A stretch of 64,000 nt of DNA, taken from positions 26,711,385 to 26,775,384 of the forward strand of contig NC_088295.1 in assembly GCF_032854445.1 (NCBI RefSeq), in the 5' to 3' direction. Within the stretch, counting starts at the first letter, position 1, and every line of letters begins with the position of its first letter. This stretch comes from Liolophura sinensis (Eukaryota; Mollusca; Polyplacophora; Chitonida; Chitonidae). A model generated the notes under the pieces. The model saw nothing but the letters and a program-made list of their open reading frames with translations. It made no database searches and was not told the DNA's origin. Made by a program: the position numbers and the translations under genes. Below, in pieces: positions 54,519-64,000 of this stretch.

Positions 54519-54782
54519 TTAAAGACGTACAGCATACAGTGTAAAACCAGAACAGCGACAACAGTGTGATAGCTGGCAAATGGTCACACATGAGCGTGAA
54601 ATACGGCCTTTTGTCAATTTGCCTGAGTCAGAGATTTATTCTAGCTGTTCATGTAGATGCTTAAACAATCGCAAGTTGCACCCCCTCTTGCACCATGACT
54701 TAAGCAGAATTAGGTAAAAAAGCAGTGATAATGATTGCAATTTATTAGACGTGAATGGTAACTAATCCAGAATTACTCAACG
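54519..54782 (+). repeat. Dispersed repeat family E, copy 3
   Basis: It starts at GATTAAAGACGTACAGCATA and has GTAAAACCAGAACAGCGACA, AGCTGGCAAATGGTCACACA, CAGAATTAGGTAAAAAAGCA and GCAATTTATTAGACGTGAAT. It lies about 270 bp after copy 2 in the same orientation, perhaps from a tandem duplication. Confidence 0.78.
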
Positions 54783-55791
54783 TAAACATTTCTAAGATAT
54801 ATACTACAGTTGTTAAACATGCTTGCCCTTTGTTAAAACTGTCATATTCTCTCTGTTATCATTATATTAATCCAACTTCTATTCTGAGCAACTCAGGGTT
54901 GGGTTTGGACAACTTGCGTTTGCTTATTGTTCCACCATATATACCTATAACGTTTTGTCATTAGTACCCTATGCCGTATTGGGTATTTGCAATATGACGG
55001 CATTGGCGATGATTGAAGCAATCCGTAAATCAATATACTAATAACATCTGGGTTTTTATCACGTGCTAACAATCCTAACAGTGCTAAGTGGCAAAGATTC
55101 CTCAATAACCCCTGGCTTAGTAGCATTCATGGCATCTCATGCCATCATAGCATAATATGTTATCGAACCCAAGAGTTAATTAACCTCTTGGAGAATGAAT
55201 TAATCTTCTGATTTCTGACGATTGGACGCTACCTGAATTGATTATTGTACAAAACAACGATAGCGTATACCGAATCCCTCAGAGAATATCCGATCTAACC
55301 GGCAATGTAGATATTGGTTATTCCATTGAAGGAAATGCATAAAGTTGCCTGACACCGTTCTTAGGAAAAATATTCAATATCACATTCAGTTTCAAAATGT
55401 TGACTTAATTTTTATTTTTGCCTCAAGTAGTCCTAAAGTGAATTTGCATGGATTTAAAGTTTTATACAGTACACTTCTTGAAGAATTTACAGTTTTGGAT
55501 TTTCTTTCTGTTTTATTTACAAATCTTGCATTTCACTCGACCATGGTGATAAGTATTTTTAAAAATGGCAAAGGTGACGTCTTCCTTCTTAGGTTCAAAT
55601 TAAATACTATGAGATAGCTCACAAAACAGGCATTTCTTTTGGCCGTGATCGAGTTATGGGTTGTTGGAGAACATGACGTTGCATTCATTTATGGCTGTTA
55701 GTTTTATGTATGGAGGAAACCGGAGAGTTTAGGATAAACCATTGACCTTTGGCGATGTACTGCCGAACTTTCAAATGTGTGAGCCTTGTAC

Positions 55792-56043
55792 ACGGGAGGC
55801 CACAGTTAGTTAGCGCGCTAGCGCAGCATAATAACCTAGAAGCCTCTCACCGATGCGGTCGCTGTGAGTTCAAGTCCAGCTCATGCTGGCTTCCTCTCTG
55901 GCCGTACGTGGGAAGGTCTGCCAGCAACCTGCGGATTGTCGTGGGATTTCCCCGGTTTCCTCACACCATAATGCTGGCCGCCGTCGTATAAGTAAAATAT
56001 TCTTGATTACGGCGTAAAACACCAATGAAATAAATAAATAAAT
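55792..56043 (+). repeat. SINE family A, near full length, with target-site duplication
   Basis: The head is slightly decayed at the A box (GGCCACAGTTAGTTAGCGCG). The B box and body are intact apart from a short deletion at GGGATTTCCCCGGTTTCC, and the tail is AAATAAATAAAT. CTTGTAC flanks it at 55785-55791 and 56044-56050. Confidence 0.92.
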
Positions 56044-57102
56044 CTTGTACTGGTACTTGTGTGATCTATTCGTCGAAACAGATATCCGTATACCAATAGT
56101 CAATCAAAATGGGCGTTTCATTTCAATAATTGCAAGGCCAATTCCCAAAACTACGGTTAACACAGACCAATAACGGAAAAAGTATATATCGTACGAAATT
56201 AGGACGGAGATACAAAGAGAAGCCATAAACATCTTTCGATGATGTTTAAGACGCAAAGAATGTTACAGATGAATGAGTGAAATCAATATTCAAATCGTGT
56301 ATTATGCCAGTATATAAGTTATCAGTAATAAATTATGTATCTCACTTGCGCTTTGGTTGCAACTGTTCATATATTCAACAGGGCGATCTAATTCAACACA
56401 ATCATCAAGCAAAGCCGGGGATTCTGGACATCTTCAACGACCATAAAACAAACGCAAGGCAAACAACCCCTAGGAACATCATTGGGAGTATATTGTCAAA
56501 AAGTAAAAAATGTAGGCAGTAGATCTGTGGCCGTCGCGACATAAACCATATCGAAAGTATGAAAAATGGAAGGGTATAATCCAACTTTCTAGCGCCATAT
56601 TGACGGCACAATACCAACTTGCCTTACAATGATAATTGATTCGCAACAGGCATCATGGGTCATCACACTTCGGGAAGTGAAAGCAACTTTATATGCTGCC
56701 GTTAAGTATGTTGACTTTACGCGAGGTACCCACGGAGACCAAGTCGGATACCATTACTTTGAATGCACAAGAAACCGATGATTGGCCAGATAATATACAC
56801 AAAGGCAGGAATCGATTTCAGGGTTAGTTGTATAAACATATTCAACACTAATAGGGCTTATGTAAACAGTGTTACGAAGTAACTGTTACGCTGCAAGCGT
56901 GCGTCACATTTCATATATCGATGGTCAATATTTACCTCAGTGCTAATGGTTGGGTATTACATGTAGTCATGAAATTATATTTATTGATAGGAGAGAACTG
57001 TAATCATAATGAGAGGGAAGATAATGTGCTGACCACAGTAGACACCAGCATGACGATTGGTGTTTAACCAATGGCCCAGAGCTTAAATGTTGTATAAACA
57101 CG

Positions 57103-57310
57103 ATTAAAGACGTACTGCACAGAGTAAAACCAGAGCAGACAGTGTGATATCTGACAAATGGGCATACGTAACCGGTGAAATCCGGCCTGTTGTCAGTTTA
57201 CCTCAGTTTGTGTTTTATTCTCATGGAAATGCTTAACTTATACGCCCCCTAACACACGGCTTATGCAGAATTAGGTAAAAAAAATTGCATTGATGTTGAT
57301 TTCAATTTGC
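57103..57310 (+). repeat. Dispersed repeat family E, copy 4
   Basis: It begins GATTAAAGACGTACTGCACA and carries GTAAAACCAGAGCAGACAGT, ATCCGGCCTGTTGTCAGTTT, ACGCCCCCTAACACACGGCT and GCAGAATTAGGTAAAAAAAA. Copies 3 and 4 share the same left end, which defines the boundary of the family. Confidence 0.78.
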
Positions 57311-57856
57311 CTCACTGGCCTCGGAATAGTGAAATTGCTCTATGTCTTTATGTGTAATATACAGTAACATGAAAACAAATAGACAGCTTGCAATCGAATT
57401 TTTTCTCGCATCTGGTCTTTGTTGGAGAAACGCTGTTTATGATTTGGAACTCTTATTGTAATAGACCATCCCCTTGAAAAACACTGTAAATATTACCAGC
57501 CAATAGATCAATCGAAAAAGAAAAGTTTTTGAGAAGCTTGGCGCGGTTTACTCTGTGCTGCCATCGTCTCTCTGGCTGAGCATTTCCAAACATTACAGTG
57601 AGCATTTTCCTGTTAGCACAGACTACAGACAATGGTGTTAGTTGTTGGATCCTGAATGTGGATATTTGGACAATGTCAAGCGTAGACATTATCATTGTTA
57701 GCTAATTTGTGCTGCTATTTTTACCACATATCTACATGGTTCAGTCAGCAAAGGTTTCTTTGCTACATCAGTGTACCTTTCACAATGGGAAGAATATCTT
57801 AATAAACATTTGATTGGCTTCGTTATCCATGTACTGGTTAGCAATATAAATTTCGA

Positions 57857-58153
57857 ATGTTTGGAATGGTAAGTATTCAATCATTGGGGATGTTTTTGTC
57901 AGCAACTTACACCAAGGTTCTTCGCATGCAAATCACTAATGTGCGAAGCCAGTGGATGATATTTCTTTTGGGTTATGTCCCCTTGACTAGACACATCATG
58001 GAGGAGGACAATGTCAGACCTGCTCTAGGATCCCTTCTCTACCTATTTGCGGATAAGTGTGTTATACTCACGGCAGGGGCACCCTTTCCCCAGCATCATT
58101 ATGGTTCCCCAAACCCCCCACCCGCACCCCCAACAAAAAACACTATTACGTGA
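57857..58153 (+). CDS. Unassigned 98-residue reading frame
   Basis: The frame from ATG 57857 to TGA 58151-58153 reads, in part, WMIFLLGYVPLTRHIMEEDN and VRPALGSLLYLFADKCVILT, ending in a Pro-rich stretch. The middle has the mixed hydrophobic and charged look of a folded protein. I do not recognise it; it may be a fragment of a transposon-borne gene, a single exon or chance. Confidence 0.22.
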   Translation: MFGMVSIQSLGMFLSATYTKVLRMQITNVRSQWMIFLLGYVPLTRHIMEEDNVRPALGSLLYLFADKCVILTAGAPFPQHHYGSPNPPPAPPTKNTIT

Positions 58154-59580
58154 GTCATATGCATGTTTGAACTTTACCAGTGAAATCTGCTGACGCCTGA
58201 ACACATCCTTAATAACTGTTTGAATAACGTAAGCAATTATTCCTGACTGCTTCTAATTGCTAAATGGCAGACAGAGCTAACGTTCTTCAGATGGCGGTAC
58301 CGACGTGATTAGAGCCCTCTGGGGTTGTATTCGTCCTTTCATGAAGCGTCGCGTATCGCGTGATCAAGCTGCTCAGTGAGACCGCAGTCTCTAGTTCAGG
58401 ATATAACTTCCGGGGCTTTGATTGGAGGTTTTTAGGTTTGGAAAATAGGCATATGTGCTCATGTGAGATGATGTGTCATAGACATCAGATGTTAATATGC
58501 TGACCCGAATACCGTTTACCTTTCAGTGAATCCAGTGGCCTTTTCACTTAATGTAGTCTTAGTCCAGGTCAATAGACTTTGATAAAAGAAGTCACGTGTT
58601 TTAAAAGGTCGTGGGTTTACGTCAGAATGGTTGTCATATATATAACTCATGTGTCACGATTTCCTTACTTATGTTACATTTGACCATATGAAAACCTTTT
58701 GTCAGTCCTTCGTATGACCAAATCTGGTTTAAAGCTGCAGATTAGTGTATTGTGAACACATTCATTTACAAAGTACTAATCATCTAAAAGGATGAGATGC
58801 CTTTATTACGTATAACATAGGACATTTGCATTCTGCTTCATAACTCTGCTCTTAAATTTCTCCAGAGACCGTATTTTCGTCGTGCTGAATTATGTCACCA
58901 CGAATATATTAACAGATGCGTGTTTTGATTATCGACAACTTATATACTAGCATCGTACACCATGTGGATACTGGTTTCATCATTCGCCTAGAGCATTCCT
59001 TGCGTCATTCCAACATCATTCCCAACGTCTTGTAGGGATTCGCCGTTAAGATGTTTGGGGTAGGTGAAAAGTGAGTTCTGTATTAATCAGTCTTTCACAT
59101 AAGTAATCCATCAGTCAATCAATCAACCAATCAATCAATAAGTGATCTCCCTTACTAAGGAGAAGGCGCAAGTATCTGGTATTGAGATAAAATGATTGTA
59201 CTTTCTCGTTTAATTCCAGGTCTTATTCGAGAAACACACGAGATCCTCTCTGAACTGAAAAGCATTACTGTACGGTCGCCTTAGCAAGATGCTGTTTGGA
59301 TTTGTCATCCTTAGAAGATTTATTCATTTGGGTGTTTTTTGCGTCGTCTGTAAGGCGTTCGGCTTTATACATTAAGTAAAATCATGGAAATGTAACGTGG
59401 CCAACTTTGTAAAGCAAAACAGAAGCTGGTGTTTTTTTTTTAAACCAATACGACACTTGATTCGTCAAAAACGTTTTGTATCAGTTTCATAGTAGAATAC
59501 ACGACTAGACCGGCAAGTTCAAAGCAAATGCATTTCTGACTTGTATATGTCAAAACTTCTGTATAACGGCCCTGTTAAAA
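58154..59580. other. No recognised feature
   Basis: AT-rich sequence. A run of CAATCAATCAACCAATCAAT at about 59112-59140 is a simple repeat. Confidence 0.45.
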
Positions 59581-59586
59581 TGACTT

Positions 59587-59890
59587 GTACTAATCAATCC
59601 ATCAGTCCATCAGTCAGTCGTTCGAAGACCAGGTTGTTTTTGTATAGGAAACCTGCACCGACCTCACTCCTACCACGAGTAAAAGACATACAATGAGTGC
59701 TGTGAGAGATTTCAGATTTCCTTAAATTGGCCGGTACTAGTAACGAGGGTTTAACATGTACTAATCAATCTACAAATCCATCAGTCCATCAGTCATCGTT
59801 CGAACACATGTTTGTGTTAGTATTATTAATCTGCCACCACCCGCGCACGAGAAAGAAGCACGACTGTTGTGAAAGCTTCAGACACTTATA
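59587..59890. repeat. Two diverged tandem copies of a repeat of about 171 bp
   Basis: GTACTAATCAATC occurs at 59587 and 59758, each followed by CCATCAGTCCATCAGTCA, a CGTTCGAA box and then 'gttgtttttgt' or 'gtttgtgttag'. Both continue into similar sequence (CCTACCACGAGTAAAAGACA and CGCGCACGAGAAAGAAGCAC). Confidence 0.65.
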
Positions 59891-60485
59891 ATTCCTTTGA
59901 TGCCCTTTGGGAACGAAAGAACATTTGCATGGAAATCGGAGAACAGTCAAGCTTTGTTCGTGACCTTGTAGCTTGAAGGGTTAGCGTCTTAATGAGAACT
60001 GTCACGTTGCTGAACGCCCACTACCGAAAAAAAAACCGTCTCGAATCATACTTGTTTGCAACTCTAAGCCCATAGTTCCGAGGGTTTGTTTTAGATTTCG
60101 AGAACATTCCAGTTTATTTTCAACGCTTTGCTATGATAACGAAGCGATTTCGTTGCTGTGTTTATGAAGGAAATTCTCCTCACATCATGTATACACGATG
60201 AAGAATAAATTTAACCTAGGGTTTGTGTTGCAGGGAAAGTCTCCTTTTAATGTTCTGCTACATAACTCTCTTGTAGTATCGGGGAAATCGAAATAGTTCC
60301 ATCACTGCACTGAAATTTAGCAAGAAACAGTCTACTGAACGAGCCACTGTTGGGGACATTATGATACTTTACTACAGAATGCAGTCCTAACAGCTAAATC
60401 TGGGACTGGGAAATTGTTCATTTCAAAATGATTATTTGCCTAATAAAAATCTTGTTTTCCATAAAAATGCTATTTTCTCTATAGG

Positions 60486-60644
60486 CCCAGCTCATGCCGG
60501 CTTCCTCTCCGGCCGTACGTGGGAAGGTCTGCAGCAACCTGCGGATGGTCGTAGGTTTCCACCCACCATAATGCTGGCCGCCGTCGTATAAGTGAAATAT
60601 TCTCGAGTAGGGCGTAAAACACCAATCAAGTAAATAAATAAATT
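60486..60644 (+). repeat. SINE family A, 5'-truncated
   Basis: The copy starts at CCCAGCTCATGCCGGCTTCC, has a short body deletion at GGTCGTAGGTTTCCACCCAC, and ends in AAGTAAATAAATAAATT. Confidence 0.9.
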
Positions 60645-61075
60645 AATCGAAAATATAGGTGAAATTTATCATAGTTCTCTGGCTAGAATCTCCAGTATAA
60701 AACCACCACGAGTAAACAAATTGCGAAAATTCTTTGCTGGCCCTTGTGAATTATAACATTGTTCACCTGTCTGTGAGGCCATGCTATTATTTACGTGTAT
60801 CTTTTAAGTGTAACATTTAGAAGCTGTGTTGTACCTTTGCATTGAAACGTATCCATTTTGTGTTAAAAAATGTTTTTTGAGGTTGTTAAGAACAGATTTT
60901 TACATATAAGTGCAATATGAATTAAATATGGTAGCTCCCTTTAACGTACAAAAGGACAGTATTACTTATGAACGGTTTTTGTTCTTGATTTTGTGCCTGA
61001 TTTGATCTAAAATGAGACGAAAATGTAAGCACTTCAATTTCATTTTAGAAAATATCTCATCTCAATGTCCGTGAC

Positions 61076-61260
61076 CACTTCGGTGGCCTAATGGTTAGAG
61101 CGACCGCCTGAATGTGGGAAGACCCGGGATCGAACCGGGTTGGATCATACCAAAGATTTGAAAAATGATACTTAGTTTCTGCCACACTTTGGGACTCAGC
61201 ACTGAGAGGCTAGAGCAAGGAGACAGGACTGGTTGGTCCGTGTTAGTATAATGTGACGGG
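61076..61260 (+). repeat. tRNA-derived SINE, family D
   Basis: The head TTCGGTGGCCTAATGGTTAG and GACCCGGGATCGAACCGGGT carries A and B boxes and a T-arm-like hairpin, but no acceptor stem closes it, so it is not a functional tRNA. The body continues with ATCATACCAAAGATTTGAAA, ATGATACTTAGTTTCTGCC and GACTCAGCACTGAGAGGCTA, and ends near AGTATAATGTGACGGGAGAC. It resembles SINEs I associate with marine invertebrates. The palindromic array starts right at its 3' end. Confidence 0.82.
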
Positions 61261-61269
61261 AGACTGAAG

Positions 61270-62335
61270 TTAGCAGCGGGTTAGTTATTACTTATTAGTT
61301 ATTCGAATAACTAATAACTAACTCAGCAGCGGGTTAGTTATTTGAATAACTATTAACTAACCAGCAGCGGGTTAGTTATTCGAAATCAGTTATTTGAATA
61401 ACTAATAACTAACACAGCAGCAAGTTAATAACAAACTTGCTGCTCTTTAGTTATTCTAAATCAGTTGTTCAAATAACTAATAACTAACCAGTAGTGGGTT
61501 TGTTAATGGAATAACCAATATCTAACCCAGCAGCGGTGTAGTTATTCGAATAACTAATAACTAACTCAGCAGCGGGTTAGTTATTTGAAATTAGTTATTT
61601 GAATAACTAACCCGCTGCCGGTTAGTTATTGTTGATTGGAATAAATAACTGATTTCAAATAAGTAACCCGCTGTTGGTTAGTTATTAGCTCTTCAAATAA
61701 TCAACCCGCTGCTGGTTAATTACTACTGATTCGAATAATTAACCCGCAGATGTGTTTGTTATTAGTTATTCAAAAAACTGATTTTGAATAACTGAGTTTG
61801 TTATTAGTTATTCAAAAAACTGATTTTCAATAACTGAGTTTGTTATTAGTTATTCAAAAAACTGATTTTCAATAACTAACTGGTTGCTGGGCTAGATATT
61901 GGTAATTCGAATAACTAACCCGGTGCTAGTTAGTTATTGGTTACTGGAATAACTAACCCGCTGCTGTGTTAGCTAATAGTTATTCAAATAACTGATTTCG
62001 AATAACTAACCTACTGCTGTGTTTGCTATTAGTTAGTCGAATAACTGATTTCGAATTACTAAACCACTGTTGGGCTATTGAAATAACTAACCGCTGCTAT
62101 CCAACAGCGGGTTAGTTATTCGAATTACTAATAACTAGCCAGCAGTGGGTTAGTTATTTGAATAACTGATTTTACTATTCGACGGCTGGGTTACTTATTG
62201 GTTATTCAGATAACTAACCCACTACTGGCTACTTACTAGTAATTGGAATAACTAACCCGCTTCTGGTTTGTTATCAGTTATTCGAATAATTAACCCGCTG
62301 CTACGTTTGTTATTAGTTATTCGAATAACCAATTG
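61270..62335. repeat. Array of palindromic repeats (GTTAGTTATTCGAATAACTAAC type)
   Basis: About 1.07 kb made of alternating arms such as AGCAGCGGGTTAGTTATT and AATAACTAACCCGCTGCTG, centred on TTCGAA or TTTGAA dyads. TTAGTTATTCGAATAACTAA is a perfect palindrome, and around 61292-61317 the symmetry extends to 26 bp. Spacing is irregular and arms occur in both orientations, so the array can form many competing hairpins. No coding potential. Confidence 0.93.
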
Positions 62336-62339
62336 CCAC

Positions 62340-63349
62340 ATATCCTTCTTGCCACATATGGATTGTCGCTTGAATCTAATCTAAGGCAACTTTTTTGGTC
62401 AAGAAATAAATAACAAGGTTTTGTAGGAAGTTGTAAATTTTGTTAACAGACCGACGCTTTTCACTGACATCTTTGTTAGCCAAATATGAGCTTGGACTAA
62501 AAATGAGATTCAATTTACATTTTCTTCCATAAATATATACTAGTTCATTACTTCTCTGCGCCTTCCTCCGAATCTGATTTTTGGCTCATTGTATTTACAC
62601 GCAATTGCAGCCTCTTCAGGCGGACGTTTGGAGGCGGTCAATTACAAAGAAATCTCCAGAGATGCAATGATGTAACGTATGAAGTCCGTTTGCCTGTGGA
62701 ATGAAAAAAGAAGTTGATTTATTGCTCAGGTTTCAAGGTTATCATGTTTTGTGCGGTTTATGCCAGCTGCGATGTAATTTGACAGACAATTTATAACACG
62801 TCCCTGTTCGAAATTGACGTGTTTACAAAGGTTACGTTTTAAGGAGACTTTCATTTTTTTTCTTGGCTGATCGTACCTGATACCTGACTGCAGTGGATTT
62901 TTGTGAGGTTGTTGAAATGTCATTGTCACCACCTGTTGTCATTTATTGATATACAGCATGTAAACACTTATGTGGCCCCGTCGGTCAATATGCAGATACG
63001 TTCTAACAGAAGCTTACTATTGATTTAAATTTTGTGTATTTGTAGAGTATTTTGAACCGGAGGCGGCTTGACGGACTTTCTGGTAACAGTAATATTACCC
63101 CAGCCATTTGGACGTTGTCATAACTGCTATCCGCATCTGGACAGCCTAATTTATGGAAGCCCTCTACCCACTACACTCTCCTTAAACATCTGATGAACCG
63201 GAATTGGATGACAGCTTCGGTCAATATTTGAAATCTAACAAATGCTGAAAGTGCTTTCTAGCATATCTGCCATTCAAGGTCGACTTTGCAATCTTGACGT
63301 CTAACAGGTGTTGTTAATTGGTTGCGTTTTGTGAAGTGTCGGTGTACTC
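62340..63349 (+). promoter_or_regulatory. Upstream region of the Ras-like GTPase gene
   Basis: This stretch presumably holds the promoter and/or 5' untranslated region of the gene at 63350. A plausible acceptor (AATTTTGTGTATTTGTAG, ending near 63046) would allow a spliced 5' untranslated exon. No TATA box is convincing. Confidence 0.3.
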
Positions 63350-64000
63350 ATGGCGGATGATGACCAGCGTCAACGCCTGGTGTTTCTAGGCGCTGGGGCT
63401 GTTGGCAAAAGTTCTATTATCCAACGATTCCTTAGTGATACGTTCAGCGAGCAGTACAAAGAGACGGTTGAAGATTTATACTGCCGGGAGTACAACGTCA
63501 ACGGCTCTCTCGTCAAAGTGGACATTCTAGACACTGCTGGGAACTTCGCATTCCCGGCTATGAGACGATTATCGATCTCCACCGCCCACGCATTTGTTCT
63601 GGTTTATGCCATCAACAACAGGTCGTCTTTTGAAGAAATCAAGCGAGTTTGGGAACAAATCAAAGAAGAGCGGAGTAACAGCGATGAGTTACCGTGTGTC
63701 ATAGTAGGCAATAAATCTGACTGTTACAATGAGAGACAGGTGGATAAAGAGGACGTATTGGACTGGCTCTATGACAATGGGATGAATGCGTTCTTGGAAG
63801 TATCCGCTAAACTTGGTGACAATATTCTAGACATATTTCAGTTGTTATTAGATCAGGTTAAAGGCCCTTACATGAGAAGACTAGAACCAATGCTTAGACG
63901 TCGCCTGAGCGCTAGTGTTGTAGAGGAAACACTCAGCAACGACCGTGAACATCAGTTGGTGCCTGAGTCAGTGTTTTCTAGAAGTCGTAGTCTTAAGCCA
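63350..64000 (+). CDS. Ras-family small GTPase, Ras-dva/Dexras-like (C-terminus cut by window edge)
   Basis: An ATG at 63350 opens 217 codons to the window edge without a stop. All G motifs are present: G1 GAGAVGKS (residues 14-21), G2 Thr39, G3 DTAG (61-64), G4 NKSD (121-124) and G5 EVSAK (150-154). Such proteins switch between GDP and GTP states to control signalling. The block FPAMRRLSIS followed by AHAFVLVYAI is typical of the Ras-dva, Dexras/Rhes and Di-Ras branch rather than classical Ras; the tail with RRRLSAS after the G domain fits Ras-dva best, from memory. The Ras Gly13 equivalent is Ala17 and the Gln61 equivalent is Asn65. A C-terminal prenylation motif would lie beyond the window. 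The coding part is one exon so far. Confidence 0.9.
   Translation, partial: MADDDQRQRLVFLGAGAVGKSSIIQRFLSDTFSEQYKETVEDLYCREYNVNGSLVKVDILDTAGNFAFPAMRRLSISTAHAFVLVYAINNRSSFEEIKRVWEQIKEERSNSDELPCVIVGNKSDCYNERQVDKEDVLDWLYDNGMNAFLEVSAKLGDNILDIFQLLLDQVKGPYMRRLEPMLRRRLSASVVEETLSNDREHQLVPESVFSRSRSLKP

Noticed and set aside
61076-61150. Possible tRNA gene
   Set aside because: A and B boxes and a T-arm-like hairpin are present, but no acceptor stem pairs and a SINE body follows directly. It is a SINE head.

Overview
The window looks like nuclear DNA of a marine lophotrochozoan animal, most likely a mollusc. It is AT-rich, its genes are split by long introns, and it is crowded with tRNA-derived SINEs, foldback DNA transposons and satellite-like arrays. 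The dominant SINE (tRNA-like head, tail of AAATAAAT repeats) is of a kind I associate with molluscan genomes; that taxonomic step is from memory and inference.

Three protein-coding loci are well supported. (1) Positions 1-2134, minus strand: an uninterrupted reading frame of 711 codons that starts inside the window and runs off its left edge; I do not recognise the protein. (2) Positions 7276-22804, minus strand: ten exons with matching splice sites and phases that build almost all of an ionotropic receptor of the IR25a co-receptor type (amino-terminal domain, ligand-binding halves S1 and S2, M1, pore loop, M3, M4). The signal-peptide exon was not found. A small further exon-like segment at 50436-50517 also looks like a piece of such a receptor; it is either a far upstream exon or a trace of a paralogue. 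(3) Positions 63350-64000, plus strand: a Ras-superfamily small GTPase of the Ras-dva/Dexras kind, cut by the right edge.

Layout: 1-2.1 kb unknown gene; 2.1-7.3 kb intergenic with two SINEs; 7.3-22.8 kb receptor gene, whose introns hold an 836-bp foldback transposon, short tandem repeats and a dead Ty3/Gypsy integrase; 23-29.7 kb SINEs, a TTC microsatellite and two unassigned reading frames; 29.7-31.9 kb a 55-bp minisatellite with 165-bp and 605-bp higher-order periods; 32-46 kb repeats, including a SINE nested in a foldback element; 46.3 kb a possible first coding exon on the plus strand; 48.7-61 kb more repeats; 61.1-62.3 kb a tRNA-like SINE followed by about 1.1 kb of palindromic repeats; 63.35 kb the GTPase.

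The genes do not form an operon or an evident pathway. The receptor would act at the membrane of sensory cells as a co-receptor, the GTPase in signalling; nothing in the sequence links them. I found no convincing new multi-gene system. The most unusual items are the receptor's altered pore sequence, the GTPase's substitutions at the Ras 13 and 61 positions, and the two large repeat arrays.
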